Notes: a model not told the origin generated them from the letters alone. Counted from the first letter of the stretch, positions 18,560 to 28,077 are shown. The stretch is 64,000 nucleotides of DNA from Oligosphaera ethanolica (GCF_030814695.1 NZ_JAUSVL010000001.1:2330227-2394226); one strand, 5' to 3'. Made by a program: numbers and translations.

Positions 18560-19627
18560 TTATTCGGCGCTGGGGGTGATGCTGAAGGGCTCCTGCACCA
18601 GGTCGGCTGCTGCGCGCAGTTCCTGCAGGGAGGCGTCGGTGAGAAGCACGCCGTGTTGGCGGGCCGCGGCCTCTTTTTCGAATTCCAGCTGACCGGGATA
18701 GAGAATGCGTTCCACGCCGGGGGCCTTGGGGCTCTGCAGTAGCGTGTCGATAACGTGGTCAATTTGGGCGCGGAAGGGCGCCAGACCACCGAAATATTCC
18801 GGGTTGATGGCGACGAAGCACTGGCCGGTGTTTGCATCGCGTCCGGGCTGTTTATTCCACGCATGGACGCCGCCGAGGACGCCCGCGCCGCCCAGCACGC
18901 CGGTCATGATTTCGACCATCAGCGCGAAGCCGTAGCCCTTGTGGTCGCCGACGGGGAGGAAGAAGCCGCCTTTTTTGAGGACATCGGCGGGGTCGTTGCT
19001 GGGGTTCCCGTCTTTGTCGGCGATCCAGCCGTAGGGTATTTTCTTGTTTTCGGCCATGGCGATCTGTACTTTGCCGCTAGCGACGACGGCCATGCAGATA
19101 TCGAAGAGGATGCCGCGGTATTTGCTGCCCGGCGCGGCGTATGCCCATGGGTTGTTGCCGATGGCCCTGGCGCCGGCGCCGGTGATGGCCATCATCGGCG
19201 GCGTGTTGCTCATAGCGTAGCCGAGGAAGCCGTGTTCGGCGAGTCGTTGCGCGTAGAGGCCGGCCGCGCCGAAATGGTCGCTGTGGTTCATGGTGGTGAC
19301 GAAGACGGCCTGCTTGCTGGCGCGTTCCAGCATCATGTCGATGGCCCGCATGGACGAGGGTATGCCCAGGCCGCCTTGCGCGCTGAGGCGCAGATAACAG
19401 GGCCCTTCGGCAATCACTGCCAGCTCGGCGGCGGGCTTGATGCCGCCTGCCTGTACGCATTGGAGATAATGAGCGCTGCGGATGACCCCATGCGACCAAA
19501 TGCCGCGCATGTCCGTCAACACCAACGCCTCAGCGAGCGTCGCCGCGTCCGCCGCTGGCACGCCGGCTTTCACGAAGAGCTTTTGCGCAAAGGCTATGAG
19601 GCTGTCACAATCGTAGCGGGTTTCCAT
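18560..19627 (-). CDS. Ldh2-family NAD(P)-dependent 2-hydroxyacid dehydrogenase
   Basis: This 355-residue protein belongs to the malate/L-sulfolactate/ureidoglycolate dehydrogenase family (Ldh_2), unrelated to classical lactate dehydrogenase. Family features include the N-terminal ALVLTDMRGIWSHGV, the catalytic region TTMNHSDHFGAAG (about 115-127), the GNNPWAYAAPG cofactor loop, and GDHKGYGFALMVEIMTG near 225. It reduces or oxidises a 2-oxo/2-hydroxy acid in the cytoplasm. It lies downstream of TrmO (92-bp gap) on the minus strand and converges on the xylose-isomerase-like operon. A role in sugar-acid breakdown is suggested by context only. Confidence 0.9.
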   Translation of the reverse strand: METRYDCDSLIAFAQKLFVKAGVPAADAATLAEALVLTDMRGIWSHGVIRSAHYLQCVQAGGIKPAAELAVIAEGPCYLRLSAQGGLGIPSSMRAIDMMLERASKQAVFVTTMNHSDHFGAAGLYAQRLAEHGFLGYAMSNTPPMMAITGAGARAIGNNPWAYAAPGSKYRGILFDICMAVVASGKVQIAMAENKKIPYGWIADKDGNPSNDPADVLKKGGFFLPVGDHKGYGFALMVEIMTGVLGGAGVLGGVHAWNKQPGRDANTGQCFVAINPEYFGGLAPFRAQIDHVIDTLLQSPKAPGVERILYPGQLEFEKEAAARQHGVLLTDASLQELRAAADLVQEPFSITPSAE

Positions 19628-19719
19628 GGGTAGAGCGGTCCTTTGCGGGGGGGGTGAATGGGAATTGGTGTGCGCCGGCTGGCCGCCTGCGCACAGAGTC
19701 GAGGTGTTCGGGTTGGCGA

Positions 19720-20583
19720 TCAGCTGTCCTGCGTGGGGCCGGCGGCGTCCGAGTCGGTATCGGCTGTGTCTGCGGCAGCCGCGCTGGCTTCTTCGGCAAT
19801 GTCGTTATTCGTCGCGTTCTTTATCTGCTGTGCCTGCCGTCGTTTGGATGGCGGTGGCGTGGCATCGCGGGTGATATGAGTCACGACGGCGCTGTCTGCG
19901 CCGGCCTGCCAGACCACTTCGTAGCCGTGGAGAAAAATGCCGTAGACGCGCCCGGCTTCGCGCTGGTAGGCGGGTCGTGGATCGGCGGCGATGACTTTTT
20001 CGGCCAGCAGCCGGAAGCCGTCCAGCCCACGTTTTTCGATAGCGGCGGCCTGCTGGGCTGCCTGGTCGCTGAATTGGACGGGCAGGGCTGCGCTGGCAGG
20101 CGCCACGGGTGCGAAGCCGGCGCGGGCGTCGCTCACGGCGTCGGTGTAGGGCAGGTAGGGTTTGATATCCAGCACGGGCGTGCCGTCCAGGAGGTCCAGG
20201 CCCTCGACAGCAAGGGCGATCTTGCCATGGTCGCCAATGCGCACGTCGCGCAGGGTGAGCACGGACAGACCGATGGGGCAGGGCCGGAAAGGCGATCGCG
20301 AGGCGAAGACGCCGACGCGTTTGTCCCCGCCCAGGCGGGGTGGCCGCACGGTCGCTTTCCAGCCTTCGCGCAACGCATCATGGAAGACGAAGAGTACCCA
20401 GATATGCGAGAAGTCCTCCAGGCCGCGCACGGCATTGGGCTGATTGTAAGGCGGTAGCAACTCGATGCTGCCACGGGCTTCACTGATCAGACCGGGCTGT
20501 CGGGGTATGCCGAACTTGGTCTTGAAACAGCTGCGCACGACAGCCACTGGCTGAAAATGATATGACGACAATTCGCTGTTCAT
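19720..20583 (-). CDS. trmO: tRNA (N6-threonylcarbamoyladenosine-37-N6)-methyltransferase TrmO
   Basis: This 287-residue TsaA-like protein uses S-adenosylmethionine to methylate t6A37 of tRNA-Thr. The N-terminal beta-barrel region (about 8-140) shows PVAVVRSCFKTKFGIPRQPG, GLEDFSHIWVLFVFH, and the key stretch RSPFRPCPIGLSV, and then LDLLDGTPVLDIKPYLPYTD. The C-terminus (about 230-287) is a low-complexity Ala/Asp/Thr tail not needed for the family. Its ATG overlaps the stop of the upstream GH42-like gene in an ATGA arrangement, so translation is coupled, although the two functions look unrelated. Confidence 0.93.
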   Translation of the reverse strand: MNSELSSYHFQPVAVVRSCFKTKFGIPRQPGLISEARGSIELLPPYNQPNAVRGLEDFSHIWVLFVFHDALREGWKATVRPPRLGGDKRVGVFASRSPFRPCPIGLSVLTLRDVRIGDHGKIALAVEGLDLLDGTPVLDIKPYLPYTDAVSDARAGFAPVAPASAALPVQFSDQAAQQAAAIEKRGLDGFRLLAEKVIAADPRPAYQREAGRVYGIFLHGYEVVWQAGADSAVVTHITRDATPPPSKRRQAQQIKNATNNDIAEEASAAAADTADTDSDAAGPTQDS

Positions 20584-23500
20584 TCTGCGGGGTACTCAAT
20601 GCGGATGTTCTTGAGGAAGACGCCGGAGCTCTTGCCCGTGCCACGGAATTGGAAAGCCAGCGACGACAAGCTCAGCCCCGCCGACTGGTCGTTTTTGGGC
20701 AGCCAGCGGTACAGGGGTTCGCTCGCGGCCTCAAAGGTTTCCTCGTGGCTGTCCGGTCGCATGTGCGAATGGACAAAGCCCTTGCCGATGGAGATTTGCA
20801 GCGCCTGGCCGCCTTTGTAGTTCCCGAAGGGGTCCCGGCCGCCGTTGACCTCGTATTTGATGACGGCCTTGCGGGCCTGCTCGGCCGTGAGTTCAAGCGG
20901 CGCGGGCAGCGGGAAGCGCACGCCGGCCCAGTTCGAGCTTTTTTCCGACACCACGACTTCGGTGATGCCGTTGACCACGACGGCATCGCAGCCCCAAGAA
21001 AGCGGCGCGATGCCGGCCAGCGACAGTTCGTTCATGCCTGGCGCCAGTTTTTCCGCCGTGATGCCGATGATGATGGGCACTGCCGCGCCGCCCGCCGAGA
21101 TGATGTCCACGTGGCTGATGCCGCAGTTCGGGTCGGGATTGCGCCAGGCGAAGACTTGGAAGCCGCGGCCGGCGGAATTGCGCCAGGCCGGGTGGAAGTC
21201 CGCGGTGGCCGGCGGCTCCGGCAGCGTCCACAGGTCGATATTGTGGCCGCAGATGATCGGCGCGTCCACGCTGCCGCCGTCGAGGTAGTGCACGCGGTAG
21301 GTCATGACCGGGTCGCCGGGCTGCGCGTTGGCCGTGGTGTGGAAGAAGAAGAGTGCGCGGCAGCGGTCTTTGATCGGAATGCCGCGGCTTTCGGCTGGGT
21401 CGTTGCGCTTGACGCTGGTTGAGGCGAGGATGATGCAGCAGCGGTTGTCGTTGGCGTCGAAGCGGATAAAGTCGCAGGGCACGCCCAGCAGTGGGGTGAT
21501 CTCCCACGGCGTGTGGTCCAGCGACTGGTCTTTGCCTTGGTCGATCCAGCCGCCTTGGCCGTCATTGGCGATCTGGTCAACGAAGGCGGCGTTGGCATGC
21601 GCGCGCAGGTCGACAGGCGATGTGTGCGTCGGGTCGATATGGAAGACGCCGGCGCTGGCGATTTGCTCGGCGAGGGCCCGTTCGTGGGCCTTGACGGCTT
21701 CGTCATAACGCGCGGTGACGGCGTCGCGACTCACAGTAGTCATGGCGCCGAAACGCTGCGCAAGCAGGTCAGCGCTGGTGGCGAAGCCGACGACGCAATG
21801 GCGGTTGTTGCCAATCATGAGGCGGGCGCGGCCAGCGGTTATGGGCAACAGCTCGTTGCTGAGCAGATCGGCGGCGGTGGCGCAGCCGGCCGGCAGGGTA
21901 ATGTCCACGCATTTCGGGTAGAGATCAATATTGAGGAGTGAGGCGAGGGTCATGCCGTCGCGCCGGGCGCAATGCGCTTCGATATTGGGGGCGAGGTCGC
22001 CTGCCGGTACGCGGGCGATGCTCAGCGCCGGCCGGATGTCATGCCGCGCCAGCAGGGCCGTGGCCACGGCAGCGGCGGCGTAGTCTTGCAGCATCGGCGT
22101 GATGGCGTAGATGGCGCCGGCGCCAAGCGCGCGGCGGAGCACGGCCGGCTGGCCGTCGCAGGTCGCCAGCGTCTCCCAGCCGTCAGCACGGAGGACGCGC
22201 AGGCTGTTCCTGGCGGGGATTTTGCCCGGCAGCAGCGCCGGCTGATCAAGCGCGGTGAAGACCAACTCGCTGATGGCCGCATCGGCGACCTCGGCGGTCT
22301 CCAGGCCCGCGAAGAGCGGGTTGGCCGTCGCGTTGCCGTATTCGTCCCACGGCATGAACTCGCGCGCGGCGATGAGTACGCCGCCGTTTGCCACGTAGCG
22401 CTGCAGCGCCGCAGCGGTGCCGGGCAGGACATTGCGCACACCGACCGCGACCACGGCGCGATAGCTCTTTTGCTCCAGGCGTCCCTCGGCGAGTTGTTCC
22501 TCCAGCACGACATCCTGTGGCAGGTGGCTGTATTCCAGGCCGCTGGTGTAGTGCAGCATTTCGTTGTGCACGACATAGCCGTCGGCAAAGGCGTAGCGCT
22601 CGGTGGCGAAGGACATCAGTAACGCGACCTCGCGGGCTATGCCGCGTTCGCGGGGCACGAAGAAATCGGCGAAGCGGGCGATGTCCTGTTTGGCGTCCAT
22701 GAAGCCCTGGAGATCGTCGATGCTGAACGCGTAGGGATTGGCGAGGATGTAGGGGAAGCGCTCGGCGATCTTGCGGCCGCCGGCCTCGTCGCGATCGGGG
22801 CCCCATTCCCAGGCGCGTTTGGACCAGGTGAACATGTAGGTGGCGTTGCTGCCGCGCAGGAGGTCCTGCCAGACGATATTGCGGTTGCTGTTGCGGCTGC
22901 GGGCCGCATAGCATTCCGGGTTGTGAATGGGCTTGCCATCGGCGATGCAGCGGAAGAAATGGCGCTGGAGGATGCCCTCAGGCAGCGCCGGCACATTGGC
23001 GGGCGCCTGGACGGTCTGCGCCGGCGGCGCCGTGAAGGTGCTGCGCGTGCCGAGGCCGCCGCCGGTGGGCGTCGAAATGGCGTCCAGGTGCCGGTTGATC
23101 TCGTAGATGTTGATGTTCGTGGCCGCCGGCGAGCGGTACGACGTGTAGCCGAGGATCTGGTAGCATACTCGCGCGCCGGCGGCCTTGGCGCGGATGCAGT
23201 CCCGGCCGTCGCGCGCCAACGCCGTCATGCCCTCTTCACAGAATTTCGACCAGTCGATGACGATGCCCGGGTGGTCTTTGCGGTCCGCGAATTGGCTTAG
23301 GGCCGCGAAGGACGCGAACTCGCTGCGCCAGAGGGCGTTAAGTTTTTCGATGCTGCCGTATTTGCGTTCGAGGTACTCGGCGAAGAGGTGGCGGTTGTAG
23401 GGCGACGGGTCGAAGTAGGACGGCTCGTTGAAAAGCTCATAGACGAGCTTTTGGTTCTTGCCTAGCTGGCGTGCGTGGTCCACGCCGTATTCCCAGAAAG

Positions 23501-24095
23501 ACAGGTACATCTTCCGTCCTTCGGGGTGGAAGATATTGTAGGGCACCCAGTGGTTGCCGGCGGCAGAATGGTGGCGGTTGATGGCCTCTTCCGGGAGGAT
23601 GCCCGCATAGGCCTTGCTGGTGCCGGGCTTACCGAAGCTCCACGGGAAACAAGTGTAATCAACCAGCAGCGGCAGGCCGTTGTTGACGACGACCCCCAGC
23701 ATCTCCTGGTCCTTCTCGGAACGCCCCCAGCGATGCTCTTCGACGCCGAAGCGGTCCAGCCAGGGCCCGCTGGGCAGGAACCACGCGAAGCTGTCGAAGC
23801 CCAGGCGCTGGGCCGTCTCGTAGGTCATGGGCTCTTCGTAGACCCACTTGAGCTCCGGAGGATAACCCGCAGTCGGCCCGAAATCCACCCCGAGCGCCGA
23901 ACCGATCTGCACGCCGAAGAGATAACGCGGCTGGCCGTCAACCAAGTAGTCGCCGGCAGCCGACACCGAAACGCTCGGCGCGGGCGGCAGGACCACGCCG
24001 GCCGGCAGCGCGGCGAATTCGGCAACTTGGCCGACGAGGCCTGGTAGGATGCAGCAGATGGCCGCAGCAATGCCCGCGCGAAGTCCTGTCGTCAT
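20580..24095 (-). CDS. Large secreted GH42-like glycoside hydrolase
   Basis: The predicted product is 1171 residues from ATG at 24095, which has GGGGAG about 9 bases upstream. A signal peptide (LRAGIAAAICCILPGLVG) starts the protein. Residues about 45-480 resemble the TIM barrel of beta-galactosidase-like GH42/GH-A enzymes. The stretch LVYELFNEPSYFDP (217-230) places the likely acid/base Glu at 224, and EYLERKYGSIEKLNALWR follows as in GH42. Later parts contain a glutamine-amidotransferase-like region (YRAVVAVGVRNVLPGTAAALQR), then beta-rich modules of unknown type. It probably acts on plant or algal polysaccharide. It sits 95 bp downstream of a Gfo oxidoreductase gene and overlaps trmO by 4 bp. 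Exact family assignment needs a profile search. Confidence 0.75.
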   Translation of the reverse strand: MTTGLRAGIAAAICCILPGLVGQVAEFAALPAGVVLPPAPSVSVSAAGDYLVDGQPRYLFGVQIGSALGVDFGPTAGYPPELKWVYEEPMTYETAQRLGFDSFAWFLPSGPWLDRFGVEEHRWGRSEKDQEMLGVVVNNGLPLLVDYTCFPWSFGKPGTSKAYAGILPEEAINRHHSAAGNHWVPYNIFHPEGRKMYLSFWEYGVDHARQLGKNQKLVYELFNEPSYFDPSPYNRHLFAEYLERKYGSIEKLNALWRSEFASFAALSQFADRKDHPGIVIDWSKFCEEGMTALARDGRDCIRAKAAGARVCYQILGYTSYRSPAATNINIYEINRHLDAISTPTGGGLGTRSTFTAPPAQTVQAPANVPALPEGILQRHFFRCIADGKPIHNPECYAARSRNSNRNIVWQDLLRGSNATYMFTWSKRAWEWGPDRDEAGGRKIAERFPYILANPYAFSIDDLQGFMDAKQDIARFADFFVPRERGIAREVALLMSFATERYAFADGYVVHNEMLHYTSGLEYSHLPQDVVLEEQLAEGRLEQKSYRAVVAVGVRNVLPGTAAALQRYVANGGVLIAAREFMPWDEYGNATANPLFAGLETAEVADAAISELVFTALDQPALLPGKIPARNSLRVLRADGWETLATCDGQPAVLRRALGAGAIYAITPMLQDYAAAAVATALLARHDIRPALSIARVPAGDLAPNIEAHCARRDGMTLASLLNIDLYPKCVDITLPAGCATAADLLSNELLPITAGRARLMIGNNRHCVVGFATSADLLAQRFGAMTTVSRDAVTARYDEAVKAHERALAEQIASAGVFHIDPTHTSPVDLRAHANAAFVDQIANDGQGGWIDQGKDQSLDHTPWEITPLLGVPCDFIRFDANDNRCCIILASTSVKRNDPAESRGIPIKDRCRALFFFHTTANAQPGDPVMTYRVHYLDGGSVDAPIICGHNIDLWTLPEPPATADFHPAWRNSAGRGFQVFAWRNPDPNCGISHVDIISAGGAAVPIIIGITAEKLAPGMNELSLAGIAPLSWGCDAVVVNGITEVVVSEKSSNWAGVRFPLPAPLELTAEQARKAVIKYEVNGGRDPFGNYKGGQALQISIGKGFVHSHMRPDSHEETFEAASEPLYRWLPKNDQSAGLSLSSLAFQFRGTGKSSGVFLKNIRIEYPAE

Positions 24096-24190
24096 GGTCG
24101 GGTGCTCCCCTGGTTCTGGTCTGGTCGGACACAATAGAGCCGCGCCGCCAAGACGGCGACGCGGCCCGTGGTGGCCCAATGTTTCGGCGC

Positions 24191-25324
24191 TTAGAGCGCT
24201 GTCCACTTGGCATCGCCAGCGGAATTGGCGACGATGGCCTCGAGGAAGCGCATTTCGTCGATGCCGTCTTGAATGCCCGGGAAGTCCAGCACGGGCTGGT
24301 CGCCGTTGAGGTCGGCGTGGATAGCGTCAGCGAAGGCGCGGTAGATGGCCGCGAAGGCCTCCAGGAAGCCCTCGGGATGCCCCGCCGGTAGGTGACTGAC
24401 CTTCTGGGCTTCTTCGCCCGTGCCGGGCCAGCCGCGGCGATAGACGAGCATTGGCGCGTCGTTGGAGCGGATGATCAGGTCTTCCGGACTCTGCTGGTGC
24501 CACTCCAACGCCGCTTTCGACCCGTAGATCTTGATGATGAAATTGTTCTCTTCGCCGGTGGACACTTCGCTGGCGAAGATGACGCCGCGGGCGCCGCTGT
24601 TGAAACGCAGGAGGACGCTGCCGTCGTCATCCAGCTCACGCCCTGGAATGAAACTGGCCAGATCAGCCGATACCGCCGTGATACGCAGGCCGCTCAGGTA
24701 GTGGATGAGCTGCTCGGCGTGGGTGCCGATGTCAGCCATGCAGCCGCTGATGCCGGCCTGCTTGGGATCAACCCGCCATACCGCCTGCTTGCCGGCATTC
24801 GGCGCCGCCAGCCAGCCCAGCGAGTACTCGACGTTGATCTTGCGCAACTCGCCCAACACGCCGTCGGCGATGAGCTTCTTCGCCTGCTTGATCATGGGAT
24901 AGCCGGTGTAATTGTGCATCAGCGCGAAGAATTTGCCGCTGGCCTGCTGCGTCTTGCCCAGCGCCTCGGCGTCCGCCGCGCTCATGGCGATGGGCTTCTC
25001 ACAGAGGACGTGGAAGCCGGCTTTGAGGAAGGCGTTCGAGATGGGATAGTGCATGAGATTTGGCGTGACCACCGACACGAAGTCGATGCGCTTATCCGCC
25101 GGTAGAGCCAGCTCGCCGGCGATCATCGCCTCGTAATTGGGATAAACGCGCGCGGGATCGACAAAGAGCTCCGCGCCGCACTGCCGCGACTTCTCTACGT
25201 TGGTGCCGAAGACGCCCGCGACCAGCTCAATATCGCCATTGAGGCGCGCCGCCCGACGGTGGACATCGCCAATGAACGCCCCTTGTCCGCCGCCAACCAT
25301 GCCCATTCTGAGTTTTCTCTTCAT
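24191..25324 (-). CDS. Gfo/Idh/MocA-family oxidoreductase
   Basis: The predicted product is 377 residues from ATG at 25324 with GGAGAGG upstream; codons farther upstream in frame are not used. The Rossmann motif is MGMVGGGQGAFIGDVHRRAA, the family signature HVLCEKPIAMSAADAEAL is near 100-117, and the C-terminal domain includes GCMADIGTHAEQLIHYLSG. Relatives act on glycosyl units and derivatives using NAD(P). It leads the minus-strand set with the GH42-like secreted enzyme (95 bp downstream), so it may process sugars released by that enzyme. It is not closely similar to the Gfo protein at 15435. Confidence 0.92.
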   Translation of the reverse strand: MKRKLRMGMVGGGQGAFIGDVHRRAARLNGDIELVAGVFGTNVEKSRQCGAELFVDPARVYPNYEAMIAGELALPADKRIDFVSVVTPNLMHYPISNAFLKAGFHVLCEKPIAMSAADAEALGKTQQASGKFFALMHNYTGYPMIKQAKKLIADGVLGELRKINVEYSLGWLAAPNAGKQAVWRVDPKQAGISGCMADIGTHAEQLIHYLSGLRITAVSADLASFIPGRELDDDGSVLLRFNSGARGVIFASEVSTGEENNFIIKIYGSKAALEWHQQSPEDLIIRSNDAPMLVYRRGWPGTGEEAQKVSHLPAGHPEGFLEAFAAIYRAFADAIHADLNGDQPVLDFPGIQDGIDEMRFLEAIVANSAGDAKWTAL

Positions 25325-25472
25325 CTCGGCCTCTCCTGTTCCTGGTTTCTTCGCTTCGCGATCAGAAGCCCCGCCGGCCATGGCTGCGGGCCGGGGGTCT
25401 TTCCGCACCTCACAAAAATACACGGCCAGAGCCAATCTGCCAGTTCAAGCCGATGAGAACCGCCCCCACGGG

Positions 25473-25750
25473 GTAATCGGTCAGTGTACACCCCGGCGAA
25501 GCGCCGGGGTGTACACTCCTATGAAACACGCTGCCGCAAAGGACGACGGAAATCAAGGCCGGATGGCTGGGCGGCGGCGGGCCGTGGGTTTCCGGCAAAT
25601 TGTCCCAGCGAAGCGCCGGGGTGGTCACTCCTATGAAACACGCTGCCGCAAAGGTCGCGGAAATCAAGGTCGGATGGCTGGGCGGCGGCGGGCCGTGGGT
25701 TTCCTGCAAATTGTCCCAGCGAAGCGCCGGGGTGTACACTGACCGATTAC
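25473..25750. repeat. Repeat element with inverted ends and tandem ~112-bp units
   Basis: The element runs from GTAATCGGTCA (25473-25483) to TGACCGATTAC (25740-25750). Next to the left end is a perfect 15-bp-arm hairpin, GTGTACACCCCGGCG with a 3-base loop. Two tandem units of 111-112 bp follow, each containing CTCCTATGAAACACGCTGCC, GAAATCAAGG and GGGCGGCGGCGGGCCGTGGG, and a last half-hairpin closes the right end. The same unit occurs once, inverted, inside element I at 13.5 kb. No transposase is present. The rest of the gap 25325-25879 is AT-rich leader of the downstream pseudopilin. Confidence 0.75.
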
Positions 25751-25879
25751 AAATAAAAGAAGAATTCTTACGGGAACTATTTCTTTTTTACCATATCCAA
25801 GCTATAATTTCTTTTGTTATCAATCTTTTCGATTTTGAAAGCCTTTTTTGCATAATGCCCTATCTATTTGGAGATCATG

Positions 25880-26581
25880 ATGTTGAAACGCACTTTTACC
25901 TTGATTGAGTTGTTGGTGGTGATAGCGATTATTGCGATATTGGCGGCGATGCTGTTGCCGGCCTTGGCGAAAGCGCGGAACAAGGCCCAGAACATGAGCT
26001 GCATCTCGAATCTGAAGCAGCTAGGCCTGGCGTCGAACATGTACACGGACGACAATGAGCCGCGGATTGTGCCGGTTTCCGGTAGTGGCAATAAAGCGAC
26101 GCCGGCGTGGGGCGATTCGCTGCTGCCTTACGCAGGCGACCTGAAGGTCTTCAAGTGTCCGCTGAATCTCCTCGCCATCAAGATGCAGGGCACGACACCG
26201 GATCGCATCTGGCGTTACAACGATACCGGCGTGCCGGCCAACACGGGCTATTCGTATGGCCTGAATTGCTGGTCAGGCACTGGTGGACTCATCCCCCGCG
26301 GCCCGGGGAACCGCACTGCGCCGGAGATTCCCAAGCCGTCGTCGGTTATTCTGATTTCCGATGCGGCCGGCCCGAGTCCATCGCAGGTCGCCGGTGGCGG
26401 CAGCGGCTGGAACTACGTGGAAGTTCGCGGGCAGATGATCGAGGCGTCGAAAAACTCCGTGCACTATTACGAAGACAAGGCCAACTGTACCTTTGTCGAC
26501 GGCCACGTCCAAAACGTCATTGTCAAGAGCCTCTACACGGCGGATCCCTTCAAGAGCGCCCTGGACTACCTGCAGCCCTAA
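25880..26581 (+). CDS. Type II secretion-type pseudopilin (prepilin-like, H/DG tail)
   Basis: The predicted product is 233 residues from ATG at 25880, chosen because GGAG lies 6 bases upstream; ATG at 25877 is an alternative. The type IV prepilin leader is LKRTF followed by the hydrophobic helix [19 protein letters not shown], with Glu at mature position 5. The C-terminus has [10 protein letters not shown], the DGH motif of the large pseudopilin group found in Lentisphaerota, Planctomycetota and Verrucomicrobiota. These proteins are secreted or displayed via a GspE/PilB machine, possibly that at 3055-9015. Genomes of this type can carry many such genes; another begins at 63972. TATAAT at 25803-25808 may be part of its promoter. 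Confidence 0.9.
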   Translation: MLKRTFTLIELLVVIAIIAILAAMLLPALAKARNKAQNMSCISNLKQLGLASNMYTDDNEPRIVPVSGSGNKATPAWGDSLLPYAGDLKVFKCPLNLLAIKMQGTTPDRIWRYNDTGVPANTGYSYGLNCWSGTGGLIPRGPGNRTAPEIPKPSSVILISDAAGPSPSQVAGGGSGWNYVEVRGQMIEASKNSVHYYEDKANCTFVDGHVQNVIVKSLYTADPFKSALDYLQP

Positions 26582-26636
26582 GCGCAGCGTTGCTTGGGCT
26601 GGTGAGTCTGCAGATGTGATCGGACTGATCGGACTA

Positions 26637-27070
26637 ATGCTCTTTACTTAGTGTACCGGCAATGGTTGGCGATGAGTTGATTGGTGAGCGTTCGCGTGAC
26701 CATTCGCCGAGGTTTTGAGCGCCAAAGGCGCGACCTAAGATAGCCCAGGGCAAGCGACGCCGAAGGCGAAGCGGCGCCCTGGGTAAGAGGCATCAACCAA
26801 TATGAGCCCTGTAGGGGCGACCTAAAAGACCATCGACCATGGGGCACAGCGCGCAATACTGCAGCAGTCAATGAGTTCCATTGCCTCTTTGGCCCCAGTC
26901 AGCTGCGCCGACTGGGGCCAAAGAGGCCGAGGAACACGGCCAGAGTTGGTGCTTTACCCAGGGCGGCGCACGCTTTCAGCGCTGCTTGCCCTGGGCTGTC
27001 ATATCTCGCGCTTTCAGCGCTTCTGCCGCTTCGCGGCGATGAAATGCCGCGATGACAAAAGGCTGTTTTG
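26637..27070. repeat. Composite repeat element II
   Basis: This gene-free stretch matches element I in order and orientation. It has ATGCTCTTTACTTAG, then GGCGATGAGTTGATTGGT and CATTCGCCGAGGTTTTGAGC, then a GCCCAGGGC/GCCCTGGG hairpin (about 26742-26784). A GAGCCCTGTAGGGGC hairpin, the GCCTCTTTGGC palindrome (arms 26883-26900 and 26910-26927) and a second CCCAGGGC hairpin (26957-26997) complete it. The perfect 11-bp ends of element I are not seen here; the left side instead adjoins GATCGGACTGATCGGACT. Confidence 0.7.
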
Positions 27071-27111
27071 ATGATGCACAAGGCACTATGAGAATTGTTA
27101 AGTGAAGAGCA

Positions 27112-27262
27112 TTGGACTGATCGGACTGATCCGACTGATCCGACGATTGATCGGTCCGATCCGTCCGATCGGTCCGATCCGTCCGCGAAAAAAGCCAGAT
27201 GATCCGACTGATCCGACGATTGATCGGTCCGATCGGTCCGATCCGTCCGATCCGTCCGCGAA
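27112..27262. repeat. GATCCGAC / GGTCCGAT short tandem repeat tract (copy 1)
   Basis: Nine-base units such as ACTGATCCG change midway to the inverse-like CGGTCCGAT and finish with CGTCCGCGAAAA. The pattern occurs twice in this tract, ending at about 27192 and 27262. Related tracts are at 31207-31325 and 63560-63660. Because arms are partly complementary, each tract can fold back on itself. Translations give meaningless SDRSDQSD strings, so it is not coding. Confidence 0.8.
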
Positions 27263-27285
27263 AACAAGAAAGACGATTGTCCCGC

Positions 27286-27981
27286 TCAGAATTTATCGAC
27301 GATGCGTTGCATGACGTCGATGACGAATTCGGCTTGGGCGAGGATTTGTTGGGTGAGGGCTTTGAAGCCGCCGCGCCACTGTCTGGTAGCCATGATGAGT
27401 GCCATGAAGACGAAGAGCAGGTTGCCGGTGACGACCATCATCAGCGAGAGAATTTTGCCCTTCATTTTGAGGTCGGCCTGTCCGGAGCGCAGGGCGAAGA
27501 AGGTCAGGATCACGTGGTAGGCATAGCTGAGGCCAAGGAGGACGGCGAAGGCCTTGACAGCGTAGGGATGGATGGACGCGTTGGCGATGAGCATGATCAG
27601 GCCGTACAGGCCGATCACGACCAACAGATAGAATGGCAGTACGTAAGGCGCGAGGATAATCCACACGTTGGGATTTTCGACCTCGACGGCGCCGGCGTTT
27701 TTGCCGCTCTGGAAGCGGCCGGTTTTGCGGAGGAAGATCTTCGCCATCACCCAGTGGGTGAGCTCGTGGCCGAAGACGTACAGCGAGTTCAGGCGCAGGA
27801 AGCAGAACAGAGGCAGACCGACGACGAAGGCCCCGCCAGCAATCAGCGCCAGGCGGTTCTTTTCCAGGGTGCCAAGGACCTTCGGAATGCACAGCACCAG
27901 GGCTACGCTGAGATACAGCAAGCCAATGATGCACAGGAACTTGACGACGGCCAACAGCAGTTTGAGCATCATTTTCTTCAT
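27286..27981 (-). CDS. Membrane protein with HELTH (HExxH) motif, M50-like
   Basis: The predicted product is 231 residues from ATG at 27981, with GGAGG 5 bases upstream. Five or six hydrophobic helices are visible (for example LLLAVVKFLCIIGLLYLSVALVL at the N-terminus). The sequence VFGHELTHWVMAKIF (70-84) carries an HExxH zinc motif at the membrane edge, as in site-2 (M50) proteases. A second NPDG-type motif typical of true M50 enzymes is not obvious, although ENPNVWIILAPYVLPFYLL follows the HExxH segment. The gene is downstream of recR on the minus strand with a 96-bp gap. It could be a small intramembrane metalloprotease or an inactive relative. Confidence 0.7.
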   Translation of the reverse strand: MKKMMLKLLLAVVKFLCIIGLLYLSVALVLCIPKVLGTLEKNRLALIAGGAFVVGLPLFCFLRLNSLYVFGHELTHWVMAKIFLRKTGRFQSGKNAGAVEVENPNVWIILAPYVLPFYLLVVIGLYGLIMLIANASIHPYAVKAFAVLLGLSYAYHVILTFFALRSGQADLKMKGKILSLMMVVTGNLLFVFMALIMATRQWRGGFKALTQQILAQAEFVIDVMQRIVDKF

Positions 27982-28077
27982 AGTTTCCTCCGCAACGTCG
28001 TTCTTGAACACCCCCGGCCCGCGATCCGCTTGCGCTCGCCGTGGCGGGCCGTACCGTCACGACTCCAGAAAAATACT

